DNA from: JBKQHQ01 sp052148715
GTDB taxonomy: Bacteria; Pseudomonadota; Alphaproteobacteria; Rhizobiales; Xanthobacteraceae
DNA: 22,142 bases
Direction of reading: 5' to 3'
Assembly (NCBI GenBank): GCA_052148715.1
Contig: JBKQHQ010000098.1
Location: 1 to 22,142 of the forward strand
Position 1 is the first letter of the stretch. Every line of letters starts with the position of its first letter. The position numbers and the translations under genes are program-made. The notes below the pieces were generated by a model that was given only the letters and a program-made list of their open reading frames with translations, made no database searches and was not told where the DNA came from. This document shows positions 1 to 7,811 of the stretch, piece by piece.

Positions 1-57
1 GGGGGAGGTCGACACATGCAGGCTCGCCTGCATGTGTCGGGAGAGGGGGTCTCTTCG
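1..57 (+). repeat. Hairpin repeat copy A (conserved flanks, variable core)
   Basis: The element has a 12-base left flank (1-12), a 24-base core (13-36) that is a perfect palindrome with 11-base arms and a 2-base centre, and a 21-base right flank (37-57). Both flanks recur in opposite orientation at 145-199, where they surround a different palindrome. The copy is probably cut by the window edge, because the second copy continues past its left flank into another hairpin (191-212). It is non-coding and probably an intergenic repeat family of the host genome. Confidence 0.7.
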
Positions 58-144
58 CAAAAATTCTTTTCAAAATTCTATTTTGTCTGCGCCGATTCAG
101 GTCGATCGCCTCTCAAACTGAACGCTAATCAAGTGGGAGTTATT

Positions 145-212
145 CGAAGAAATCCCCTCTCCCGATCGCAGCGCAACGGCGCTGCGATCGACCTCCCCCA
201 CGAGGGGGAGGT
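145..212 (-). repeat. Hairpin repeat copy B (conserved flanks, variable core)
   Basis: Read on the minus strand, this copy has the same 12-base left flank as copy A (plus positions 188-199, 12/12 identical) and the same right flank (145-165, 19/21 identical). Its 22-base core (166-187) is unrelated in sequence to the core of copy A but again self-complementary, with 9-base arms and a 4-base loop. A further perfect 9-base stem with a 4-base loop lies at 191-212. The bases between the two copies (58-144) and those from 213 to 296 show no supportable gene. Confidence 0.7.
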
Positions 213-296
213 GAAGATTCCTTGCGATCCACATGCGATTGCCTTGCCTCGCGGCGGAGGTAAAGATCCCGTACAGGGCTGCAGTCGAGCAACAGC

Positions 297-1991
297 TCAG
301 CGGCTGAGGATGACGTTGAGGATCGCGGTCTTCCCGTTCTTGACCGCGGCGAGCGCGTCTTGCAGCGCGCCCTTCAAGTGCTCCGGGTTTTCGACGCGGC
401 GGCCGTGGAAGCCGAAATGCGAGCCGAGCTCGTCGTAGTTGGGGCCGTCGATCGTCACCCCGTAATACAGATCGGCGCTGGCCGAGGCGCCGTCGGGGTA
501 GTGATGGATGTGGCCGCCTTTCATCGCCTGATATTTTTTGTTGTTGAAGACGATGATCAGCACCGGCAGGTCGTGCCGTTTCGAGGCGCCAAGCGCCTGG
601 ACGATCGGATTATAGAGAAACGAGCCGTCGCCGACGAGCAGCACCACCGGACGGTTGCGCGCGGCGAGCTTGACCCCGAGCGCCGTCCCGATCCCCTGGC
701 CGAGCCCGCCGGAGCCGCGGAAGAAGCTCTGCGGCTGGGTGAGCGGCAGGTGCTCGCGCAGCATGGTCGAGTGGGTGATCGTTTCGTCCACATAGATCGT
801 GTCCGGCGGCATCACCTCGGCGACGATGCTCACGAGCGCCAGCGGATCGATCTCCTTGGCCTTGCGCGCCTGCTCCTGCGCGGTGCGCAGGCCGGCGATG
901 TAGCTTTCGTGCGCCCGTGTCCACCGCTGCCGCCGCTCCGCGACCGCCTTGGCATCGATGGGCGCCGACTGCACCGCCGTGGCAAGGAGTTTTAGCGAAG
1001 CCGCCACGTCGCCTTCGAGGTAGGCATCGGCGTGCAGATTCTGATAGGCCATATGGTCCTTGATCGGGCTCTCGTTGATCGACACGATCATGCCCTTGGT
1101 CGGCCGGCTGTGCGGCGGATACCAGGGCGCGCGACCGCTCACCAAGAGAACGAGATCGGCGTCGGGAAGGGCCGCGTAATTGCCGAACCCCAGATACAGC
1201 GGATGATCGGTCGGGAAATTCGCAAAGGTCGCGCTGCGTCCGCCGATCACCGGGATGGCGAGGAGATCGGCGAGCTGCACCAAGGCCGCGAAGGCCTGCG
1301 GATCGCGTCCGGACGCTTCAGTGACGATGACGGGATTCTTGGCCGCGCGTAACCGCTCGGCGACCTTGGCGATGTCATCGCCCAGCGCCTGCAGCTTGGG
1401 TGCAAACGGGACCTCGCGCGGGTGCTCCGGCGGCGTCCAGGCGTGCAGCATGTGCTCGAGCGCGACGTTGAGGTAGACCGGACCCATCGGCTGGCGTTGC
1501 GCCAGCTCGCCGGCGCGGATGACGCTTTCGTGCAGCGTGAACGGGCTCGTGACTGCGCGCGCCCATTTGGTGACGGGCTCGATGAAGCGCTCGATGCCGC
1601 CGACGCTGAGTCCGCCATACCATTGCGGCTCGATCGGGAGATCGGGATCCTCGCCAAGCGACTGCGACTCTCCGGAGAGCACGAGCATGGGGATTTCGCC
1701 CTGCAAGGCGCCGTGCACGCCCATGCTGCCCTGGAGCATGCCGACGCCGGCGTGCAGCAGCACCGCCTGCGGCCGGCCGGTGACGAGCGTGTATCCGGTC
1801 GCCATGTTCACGGCTAACGTCTCGTGCCAGGACTCCACGAAGGTCGGCCCGGGCTTATTGCCGAGTTTCTGCCGCGCCAGGGCCTCCCACAGCGGCGACC
1901 ATTCGGACCCCGGCGAGGACATGATGTAGTCGATCTTCAGCTTGCGGAATGCTTCGAGGATTGCCTCGCCGCCATCGAGATAGTTCTTCAT
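297..1991 (-). CDS. Thiamine-diphosphate-dependent enzyme (acetolactate synthase/decarboxylase superfamily)
   Basis: The 564-residue cytoplasmic protein has the three-domain layout of the pyruvate oxidase/acetolactate synthase superfamily. The N-terminal Pyr domain holds the cofactor-activating glutamate (WHE, E57) and the following ATGY stretch. A central domain covers about residues 195-340. The C-terminal PP domain carries the diphosphate/Mg motif GDG (454-456) followed 26 residues later by NN (483-484). Such enzymes decarboxylate or ligate 2-oxo acids. The sequence does not match classical acetolactate synthase closely enough to name a substrate, and no small regulatory subunit gene is nearby. 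The start is ATG at 1991 with AAGGA about nine bases upstream. The gene stands alone, divergent from the small gene at 2166. The superfamily call is firm, the reaction is not. Confidence 0.9.
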   Translation of the reverse strand: MKNYLDGGEAILEAFRKLKIDYIMSSPGSEWSPLWEALARQKLGNKPGPTFVESWHETLAVNMATGYTLVTGRPQAVLLHAGVGMLQGSMGVHGALQGEIPMLVLSGESQSLGEDPDLPIEPQWYGGLSVGGIERFIEPVTKWARAVTSPFTLHESVIRAGELAQRQPMGPVYLNVALEHMLHAWTPPEHPREVPFAPKLQALGDDIAKVAERLRAAKNPVIVTEASGRDPQAFAALVQLADLLAIPVIGGRSATFANFPTDHPLYLGFGNYAALPDADLVLLVSGRAPWYPPHSRPTKGMIVSINESPIKDHMAYQNLHADAYLEGDVAASLKLLATAVQSAPIDAKAVAERRQRWTRAHESYIAGLRTAQEQARKAKEIDPLALVSIVAEVMPPDTIYVDETITHSTMLREHLPLTQPQSFFRGSGGLGQGIGTALGVKLAARNRPVVLLVGDGSFLYNPIVQALGASKRHDLPVLIIVFNNKKYQAMKGGHIHHYPDGASASADLYYGVTIDGPNYDELGSHFGFHGRRVENPEHLKGALQDALAAVKNGKTAILNVILSR

Positions 1992-2165
1992 TGCGCGCGG
2001 TCCTTGCCGGTCGTTGTATCGACCTACCCATACATGATTTCCATCCGGAAGCGCTACGGTTCCGAACTATCCTGTGGCGCCGGGTGTTCCCGCCTTCAAA
2101 CACTTGTCCACGCGGCGGCATATTTGTTAGGTTAAGCGATTGCGCAACCGACCGGGAAAGTTGCG

Positions 2166-2435
2166 ATGCGATTGAGATTCTTAGCCCGCGCGCTTCTTGT
2201 GGCCGTGGCGGGGTTATCAGGGCCCGCACAAGCGCAGCCCGCGGCCGATGGGCAAACAACGGGACGCTGTGCGGTCGTTTGCCCGCCCGATACGGTGCTC
2301 AATCGGAAAACGTGCGCGTGCGAAGCGCCGCGGCGGCGCCCGCCGTGCGCGCTGGTCTGTCCCGGTCCGGATCAGACCTTGGATGCCGACCATTGCCGAT
2401 GTGTAGGTCTGGACCGGCCACGCGGCCGAAACTAG
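2166..2435 (+). CDS. Small exported cysteine-rich protein with two tandem modules
   Basis: This 89-residue protein has a clear signal peptide (residues 1-23, ending AQA before Q24). The mature part holds eight cysteines in two successive copies of one pattern: C35-x3-C39-x10-C50-x-C52 and C61-x3-C65-x11-C77-x-C79. The copies share CA(V/L)VCP at their start. The pattern suggests two small disulfide-bonded (or metal-binding) periplasmic modules made by internal duplication. ATG at 2166 is preceded by GGAAAG at a usable distance. I do not recognise a named family. The gene is monocistronic and divergent from the thiamine-diphosphate enzyme gene. The signal peptide and cysteine periodicity make a real gene likely despite its size. 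Confidence 0.7.
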   Translation: MRLRFLARALLVAVAGLSGPAQAQPAADGQTTGRCAVVCPPDTVLNRKTCACEAPRRRPPCALVCPGPDQTLDADHCRCVGLDRPRGRN

Positions 2436-2470
2436 CGTGCTCGTGCCACGGCCGTCGATCCACGCACCGG

Positions 2471-2602
2471 CGTCATCCCGGGCCTCCTGCCCGGGACCTA
2501 TTGTGCGGAAAACTCGGCAGCTCACTGCGGTGCTCGCGGCAGCAAACTTGGACGCCCGAGCCAGTTGGGCAATAGGTCCCGAGCACGAGGCCCGGGATGA
2601 CG
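2471..2602. repeat. Large inverted repeat, possible bidirectional terminator
   Basis: Two 33-base arms (2471-2503 and 2570-2602) are inverted copies with 31/33 matching bases, separated by 66 bases. The arms begin cgtcatcccgggc and end ggacctattg. The element fills the gap between two convergent genes (ending at 2435 and 2634), so a folded transcript could end or protect both messages. There is no T-run. It is most likely a dispersed intergenic repeat of the genome. Confidence 0.75.
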
Positions 2603-2633
2603 CCGAGGATATTCGGGGCGCCGCGTTTGATGC

Positions 2634-3542
2634 TCAGCGGCTCTTGATGAACGTGCCGTTGCGCAGCTCGGCGGTCGCTTGCGCGAGCTCCGCCTGGGTG
2701 TTCATCACGATGGGTCCGTACCACGCAACCGGCTCCTCGATCGGCTTGCCGGAGACGAGGAGGAATCGGATTCCCTCTGCGCCCGCCTGCACCGTGATCT
2801 CGTCGCCCCGATCGAACAACACCAGCGAGCGGTTTCCCGTGCGCTCGCGCACCAAAGTTTCGCCGTCCGAGCTCTCCTTCTCGGTCAATACGCCGAACGG
2901 CTGCGAGGCATCGCGAAAGGTCCCCGATCCCTCGAAGACATAGGCGAAGGCGTGCCGTTCGGTCTCGACCGGCAAGGTCTTTCGCCGGCCTGCGGGCACT
3001 GAAATGTCCAGATAGCGCGGGTCGGCCGCGACCCCGTCGACCGGGCCGCGCTTGCCGAAGAAATCACCGCAAACGACGCGAACGCGGGTGCCGTCGTCAT
3101 CGACGACCTCGGGGATCTCCAGCGCCGGAATGTCCTGGTAGCGGGGCTTGGTCATCTTGAGCGAGGAGGGCAGGTTCGCCCAGAGCTGGAAGCCGTGCAT
3201 GCGCCCGCGCGGATCGCCCTGCGGCATCTCCTGATGCATGATTCCGCTCCCGGCCGTCATCCATTGGACGTCGCCGGCCCCCAGCGTGCCGCGGTTGCCC
3301 AGGCTGTCGCCGTGGTCCACGGTGCCGGCAAGCACGTAGGTGATGGTCTCGATGCCCCGGTGCGGATGCCAGGGGAACCCGGCGAGGTAATCCTGGGGCC
3401 GATCGTTGCGGAAATCATCGAGCAGCAGGAACGGATCGAACTCCCCCGTGTCGCCGAAACCGAAAGCCCGGCGCAATTTGACGCCGGCGCCTTCCATCGT
3501 GGGCGTGGATGTGACGATCCGCTTGACCGGTCGAATAGACAT
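2634..3542 (-). CDS. Pirin family protein
   Basis: The 302-residue bicupin has the pirin N-terminal cupin signature. The metal ligands seen are H59 and H61 in WHPHRG, then H103 and E105 in MHQEMPQ, which match the Fe-binding residues of human pirin. Pirins bind Fe or another metal; some bacterial members have quercetin 2,3-dioxygenase activity and others act as redox-linked regulators, so the role here is open. I chose ATG at 3542 because the protein then starts at the usual pirin N-terminus (MSIRPVK) and AAGGTGAGG lies just upstream; an open frame continues upstream to 3788 but has no family similarity. The gene is single, with its end facing the inverted repeat at 2471-2602. Confidence 0.93.
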   Translation of the reverse strand: MSIRPVKRIVTSTPTMEGAGVKLRRAFGFGDTGEFDPFLLLDDFRNDRPQDYLAGFPWHPHRGIETITYVLAGTVDHGDSLGNRGTLGAGDVQWMTAGSGIMHQEMPQGDPRGRMHGFQLWANLPSSLKMTKPRYQDIPALEIPEVVDDDGTRVRVVCGDFFGKRGPVDGVAADPRYLDISVPAGRRKTLPVETERHAFAYVFEGSGTFRDASQPFGVLTEKESSDGETLVRERTGNRSLVLFDRGDEITVQAGAEGIRFLLVSGKPIEEPVAWYGPIVMNTQAELAQATAELRNGTFIKSR

Positions 3543-3671
3543 GACCTCACCTTTTTCGCTGCCGTGGCCGCTATTTGGGGATGATGCGCCAAATTTTCCA
3601 GATTGCGACTTGCCCAGCGCCGCTCCACTACGTCCCTTTGGGATCGGGACAGGGCTAGAACTGTTGATGGT

Positions 3672-3716
3672 GCATGTTCTTGTCGGCGAACCGGTATCCA
3701 CTTGGGCGGGACATGC
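3672..3716. repeat. Probable degenerate copy of a Bradyrhizobium-type 45-base intergenic repeat
   Basis: The 45-base segment starts gcatgt and ends acatgc (inverted ends) and contains aaccggtatccactt. This resembles a motif, gcatg...aaccggt..ccactt...catgc, that I recall as abundant between genes in Bradyrhizobium and relatives. It lies in the divergent gap 3543-3824 upstream of the exported protein gene. I see nothing else supportable in that 282-base gap. The assignment rests on memory of the motif and was not searched. Confidence 0.4.
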
Positions 3717-3824
3717 GCTAACCTGTGCCATGGCACTGCGGCGACGGCCGAACCCGCCGCCGATGCCTTCGCGGACATTCTTATGCACCTGTCGTCATCA
3801 ATGCGCGCGCCAGAAGAACCGCCG

Positions 3825-4406
3825 ATGCGGGCGACGTGGGTCTTCGCGGCGGCCATGCTGTTGGCCACGCTCAGCGCGGGGCCGGCGCATGCGGCCGTGC
3901 CGGGGGAGGATGCCGCGGTCCGCATCGAAAACATCTACTACCAGCAGGGGCCGCAAAAGGCGCTGGAGGCCCTCGCGCAAGATTACAAAGCGGCCTGGAG
4001 CGGCCCTAATCCCGAGGCAGGACGGCAGCAGATCAACGATGAGGTCTCGCGGCTCGAGGCGCATACGGCCCGGTACCTACAATACAGTCCGCTCGCGGCC
4101 ATTGCCACGGAATGGTGCCTGGAGCGGCACGGATTGAGCGATTTCCCGCTGCGTTACAGCGAATTGCTGCCGGCAGCCGACGCCAGCCCGGGCGCTTCGC
4201 TGCCCGATGTCGAGCTCGATCGAGAAATGGTGAAGGTGCTGCAGATCAACTGGATCGACTATGCCAATCTGACCCGCAGCCAAACCCGCGGCTACGTGGC
4301 CGACGTGCAGCAAACCACCATCGCCACGCGGGCTGACCTGCTCAAGGATCAGAGCGAGCAAGAGGAGGTCAGGACCGCCGCCAACAGCTTATCCGGCAAG
4401 CGGTGA
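3825..4406 (+). CDS. Exported protein of unknown function
   Basis: Starting at ATG 3825 gives a 193-residue protein with a well-formed signal peptide (hydrophobic residues about 4-20, AHA cleavage site about 21-23). The mature part is predicted mostly helical, with a single cysteine in EWCLERHG and a charged, glutamine-rich C-terminal third. Upstream in-frame ATGs at 3783 and 3801 exist but would put a charged, proline-containing segment before the signal sequence; AGAAGAA sits a few bases before 3825. I do not recognise the family. The next gene, the Bug-type binding protein, starts 115 bases downstream on the same strand, so co-transcription is possible. Confidence 0.65.
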   Translation: MRATWVFAAAMLLATLSAGPAHAAVPGEDAAVRIENIYYQQGPQKALEALAQDYKAAWSGPNPEAGRQQINDEVSRLEAHTARYLQYSPLAAIATEWCLERHGLSDFPLRYSELLPAADASPGASLPDVELDREMVKVLQINWIDYANLTRSQTRGYVADVQQTTIATRADLLKDQSEQEEVRTAANSLSGKR

Positions 4407-4521
4407 CGGGAAGCCTGCCGGCAACCCGGCTTCGGTGCGCTGACACAAGCGCGCCTGCAAACAAATCGACGGGACGCCTATCGGCTCGCCCACCGCATTC
4501 CGGCGCGATAGGGGTAGGCGG

Positions 4522-5493
4522 ATGAACCCGGCCGTTCACGTCTGCGCCGTGCTGGCTGCCTTGCTGGGCGCAGGTGAAGCGATTGCAGAGAACTATCCCG
4601 AGCAGCCGGTCAAGATCGTCGTCGGCTTTCCGCCCGGTGTTGCTCCCGATCTCGCCGCCCGCCTGCTGGCGGACAAATTTTCAGCGGCGTTCGGCAAGAC
4701 GTTCTTCGTCGAGAACGTGACCGGCGCCGGCAGCAACATCGCGACCGATCGGGTCGCCAAGGCGGCGCCCGACGGCTACACCTTGCTGATGGGCGGCAAT
4801 TCGGCGCTCGTCTTCAGCCCGAGCCTCTACGACAAGCTCCCCTACGATCCGATCAAGGATTTTGCGCCGATCTCGCAAGTCTTCGTCGCCGCCAACATTC
4901 TGGTGGCCAATCCCGACGTGCCGGCAAGAACGCTGCCCGAGCTCGTGGCGCTGGCGCGCGCCGCGCCCGGCAAGCTCACCTACGGACACGCCGGCGTCGG
5001 CACTTCGCAGCACCTCGCCGGCGAGCTGTTCAAGTCGATGGCGCATGTCGATCTGCAACCGGTGGCCTATCGCGGCACGACCGCGGTGCTGCCCGATCTG
5101 CTCGCCGGGCGCCTCAGCCTGTCCTTCGCCAACATCGCCAACGCGCTGCCGCTCATCCGCGAGGGCAAGCTTCGCGCCTTCGCCGTGACCTCGCTCAAGC
5201 GTTCGGCGGCAGCCCCCGATCTGCCGACGATGGCCGAGGAAGGTTTTCCCGGCTTCGAGGCGGTGCCGTGGTTTGGGCTCCTGGCACCCGCCGGCACGCC
5301 GCCCGCCATCATCGAGAAGGTCTATCGCGAGACCGCGCGCAGTCTGGCTCTGCCGAAAGTGCGCCAGCGCCTCAACGAGCTTGGCCTCGACACGATCGGC
5401 AATTCGCCCGCCGAATTTTCCGCCGTCATCAAGGCCGAGATCCCGCAATGGGCGGCGGTGATCAAGGCCGCCGGCATCAAGCCCGGCGAGTAG
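4522..5493 (+). CDS. Bug/TctC-family tripartite tricarboxylate transporter solute-binding protein
   Basis: The 323-residue protein has a signal peptide (about 1-22) followed by YPEQPVKIVVGFPPG, the hallmark N-terminal strand of Bug-family periplasmic receptors. Further family signatures are ARLLADKF, NVTGAGSNIATDRVAKAAPDGYTLL, and the SYN-like segment LTYGHAGVGTSQHLAGELF. Members capture carboxylates or other small organic ions for TctAB permeases, but no TctA or TctB gene is in this window; orphan receptors are common in this family. ATG at 4522 has AGGGG about 10 bases upstream. The ligand cannot be told from sequence. The gene ends 42 bases before a convergent gene. Confidence 0.93.
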   Translation: MNPAVHVCAVLAALLGAGEAIAENYPEQPVKIVVGFPPGVAPDLAARLLADKFSAAFGKTFFVENVTGAGSNIATDRVAKAAPDGYTLLMGGNSALVFSPSLYDKLPYDPIKDFAPISQVFVAANILVANPDVPARTLPELVALARAAPGKLTYGHAGVGTSQHLAGELFKSMAHVDLQPVAYRGTTAVLPDLLAGRLSLSFANIANALPLIREGKLRAFAVTSLKRSAAAPDLPTMAEEGFPGFEAVPWFGLLAPAGTPPAIIEKVYRETARSLALPKVRQRLNELGLDTIGNSPAEFSAVIKAEIPQWAAVIKAAGIKPGE

Positions 5494-5535
5494 CGCGGAC
5501 GCCGCCGCGCTTTTGGGGCGCTTCGGCGTCGGGGG

Positions 5536-5943
5536 TTATTGTCCCTTCGAATGGAACGCGATCGGCGTCATCGGCCTGGCGTTGCGTTGGGCGACCATGC
5601 TGCCGGTCGTCGCCGCATATTTCTTGAAATGATCGGTGGCCCGATGCGCCTGGAAGGCGGCCTCGTTGTCATACACCTCATAGAGGAAGATGTGGTTCGG
5701 ATTGCTTGCCAGCACCATGATGTCGAACTGGCGGCAGCCCGGCTCCTTGATGGCCGCCGCTCCGTTCTCCTTGATCGCGGCCAAATAGTTTTGCATTTCG
5801 GCCGGGACGATATCGAGGTCGACGGCGTTGACATACGACGGAGCCGATTCTGCCGCCACGTTCGGACTGCGCAGGGGAACGAGCACGGCGACGGCGGCGA
5901 ACAGCGCCACGGCAACAACGGACGTCCGATGTGACTTTAGCAT
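5536..5943 (-). CDS. Exported ABM-fold (antibiotic biosynthesis monooxygenase-like) protein
   Basis: The 135-residue protein has a signal peptide (about 1-31, hydrophobic core VVAVALFAAVAVLV) and then a single dimeric alpha/beta-barrel (ABM) domain of about 95 residues. The domain shows the family features AIKEPGCRQFDIM, FLYEVYDNEAAFQAHRATDHFKKY and a proline-rich end. Cytoplasmic homologues include YgiN-type quinol monooxygenases and LsrG-like isomerases; here the predicted export would place it in the periplasm. ATG at 5943 is supported by GGAGGAAAAG just upstream. It shares a strand with the downstream-lying amidohydrolase gene but is separated from it by 187 bases, so it probably has its own promoter. 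The substrate is unknown. Confidence 0.85.
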   Translation of the reverse strand: MLKSHRTSVVAVALFAAVAVLVPLRSPNVAAESAPSYVNAVDLDIVPAEMQNYLAAIKENGAAAIKEPGCRQFDIMVLASNPNHIFLYEVYDNEAAFQAHRATDHFKKYAATTGSMVAQRNARPMTPIAFHSKGQ

Positions 5944-6130
5944 TTGCTTTTCCTCCGGTTGATTGCGCTCCGACTTAATCGTCGGTAGGCTGAGCTGAGG
6001 CTCTGACGTGACGTTAGCACCGATGCAGATCGACTTGAAGCGTTGGCGTGATCGTACCCCAGAAGACGATGGCTAAAGTCAGCGTCGCGCGGTGCGGGTC
6101 TCTCCCACGGCGCCGGCGTCACGGCGCTTC

Positions 6131-7741
6131 TCAACCAACCCCGCCATTCGCTTCACGGCGCAGCACGCGGCCCGGGAGCGCGCCGGTGTGGGTGGCGTTG
6201 TCGACCACGATCGTGCCGTTGACGATGACCGTCGTACGGTCGCCCGACGGGTATTGATGGGGCCTGGCGTAGGTTGCGCGCTCCCTAAAATCTTCCGGAT
6301 CGAACAGCGTGATGTCGGCCCGGTGTCCTTCCCGCAACAATCCGCGATCAGCCAAACGCAGCGCCCGCGCGCTCGCGCCGGTCATCTTATGAATGGCCCG
6401 TTCGAGCGGCAGCAATTTCAGCTCGCGCACATAGTGGTCGATGATGCGCGGAAAGGTGCCGTAGAAACGCGGGTGCGGCAGGCCTTGGCTGACGACCCCC
6501 TCGGTGGCGACGCAATTGCCGTCGGATCCGACCAGCGCCAAGGGCGAGCGAATGAGCGCGCGCACGTCGTCCTCGGCCATGGCGGTCACCAGCACGCGGG
6601 TTGCGCCCTGATCCTCCTGGACGCAATCGCAGACCGCGTCGACCGGATCGGCGCCCCATTCCGCTGCGAGCTCGGCGATGGTGCGCCCGGCATGCTGCGG
6701 CAGTCGTGGCGAGACGGAAATCTGCACGCAGTCCCAGGAAGCGATGCGGCCCCAATTGTTGAGGCCCGCGCGCGCGATGTCGCCGCGGATGCGCTCGCGC
6801 GTGGCCTTTTGCGCCAGCCGTTCGAGCATTTGTCCGACGCCGCCCGCCTGCACCCATTGCGGCAAAAGGTTCTTCAGCGGATTGCTGCCGGACGTGTAGG
6901 GATAGGCGTCGCAGTCGACGTCGAGCCCGTCGGCGCGCGCGGCGGCGATCCGCGCGAGCACCGCTGCGACCTTGCCAAAATTGTCGAGCCCGGAGCATTT
7001 GAGATGCACGATCTCGACATGGATGCGGCAGGCTCTTGCGATTGCGATGGCTTCGTCGACGGCTTCCAGAACCCGATTCGACTCATCGCGGATATGGGTG
7101 AAGTAGCCGGCGTTGTAGCGGGCAACGATGTGGCACAGCGCCGTCATCTCGGCCGCATCGGCATAGCACCCCGGCGTCGTGAACAGGCCGGATGACAGGC
7201 CGAGCGCGCCGGCGTCGAACGCCTCCTCCAACAGCTCGGTCATGCGGGTAAGCTCGGCCGGGCTCGGCGGCCGGGCGTCCATGCCCATCACCATCAGCCG
7301 CAGCGTGTTGTGTCCGACCAGCATTCCCGCATTGACCGCGGTTGCGGGAAAGCTCGCCAAATATTCCGCAAAGCTCATCTCGCGGAACGGCAGCCACGGC
7401 GCGCTCGGGTTCAGATAGTCGCGCAGCAGCTCGAGCTTGCCCGGCAACACCGGCGCGACGGAGAATCCGCAATGCCCGATGATCTCCGTCGTGACGCCCT
7501 GCCGCACCTTGCTCTCGGCCTTCGGGTTGATCGGCAGCGTGAAGTCGGAATGGGTCTTGATGTCGATGAAGCCGGGAGCAACCGTGAGGCCGCGGGCGTC
7601 GATCATCCGCGCCGCGTCGTCCATAAGATCTTGGCCGATGGCGGCGATCCGCCCGTTGGCGACGGCGAGGTCGGCAACTGCGCCGGCGCTTCCGCTGCCG
7701 TCGAGCACCATGCCGTTGCGGATCAGGATGTCGTACGGCAT
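6131..7741 (-). CDS. N-acyl-D-amino-acid deacylase-like amidohydrolase (D-aminoacylase family)
   Basis: The 536-residue protein is an amidohydrolase-superfamily TIM barrel with the N- and C-terminal beta-sandwich pieces of D-aminoacylases (DILIRNGMVLDGSGS at the start). Family metal residues seen are C91 (GHCGFS), H216 (THIRDE), H246 (VHLK) and the catalytic-type D407 (GSDGN); H216 and H246 have the same 30-residue spacing as H220/H250 of the Alcaligenes enzyme. The usual HxH after strand 1 is instead K62-T-H64 (FIDIKTHSD), so one ligand of the second, weakly bound metal is replaced. Known members remove acyl groups from N-acyl-D-amino acids; dihydropyrimidinase-like or other amide substrates are possible. 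ATG at 7741 has GAGAG close upstream. The oxidoreductase at 8494 resembles D-amino acid dehydrogenases, a plausible metabolic partner. Confidence 0.88.
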   Translation of the reverse strand: MPYDILIRNGMVLDGSGSAGAVADLAVANGRIAAIGQDLMDDAARMIDARGLTVAPGFIDIKTHSDFTLPINPKAESKVRQGVTTEIIGHCGFSVAPVLPGKLELLRDYLNPSAPWLPFREMSFAEYLASFPATAVNAGMLVGHNTLRLMVMGMDARPPSPAELTRMTELLEEAFDAGALGLSSGLFTTPGCYADAAEMTALCHIVARYNAGYFTHIRDESNRVLEAVDEAIAIARACRIHVEIVHLKCSGLDNFGKVAAVLARIAAARADGLDVDCDAYPYTSGSNPLKNLLPQWVQAGGVGQMLERLAQKATRERIRGDIARAGLNNWGRIASWDCVQISVSPRLPQHAGRTIAELAAEWGADPVDAVCDCVQEDQGATRVLVTAMAEDDVRALIRSPLALVGSDGNCVATEGVVSQGLPHPRFYGTFPRIIDHYVRELKLLPLERAIHKMTGASARALRLADRGLLREGHRADITLFDPEDFRERATYARPHQYPSGDRTTVIVNGTIVVDNATHTGALPGRVLRREANGGVG

Positions 7742-7811
7742 GCGGCTCTCGGCACGGCCTTTTTGTTAAGTCTGATGGAAGCGGGAGTTTGGGTTGTCCG
7801 AACCCACGGAT

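Noticed and set aside
1..212. Hairpin repeats as a CRISPR array
   Set aside because: Only two copies, in opposite orientation, with palindromic rather than unique cores and no cas genes.
16..438. Open frame of 140 codons on the plus strand
   Set aside because: It covers the hairpin repeats and the end of the thiamine-diphosphate enzyme gene, and has no recognisable protein features.
3543..3788. 82-residue N-terminal extension of pirin
   Set aside because: Pirins start at MSIRPVK-like sequences, a good ribosome site precedes 3542, and the extension has no similarity to the family.
4681..5448. 255-codon open frame on the minus strand
   Set aside because: Antisense shadow of the Bug-family binding protein gene, which has clear family motifs.
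6092..7195. 367-codon open frame on the plus strand
   Set aside because: Antisense shadow of the D-aminoacylase-like gene, with no domain signature.
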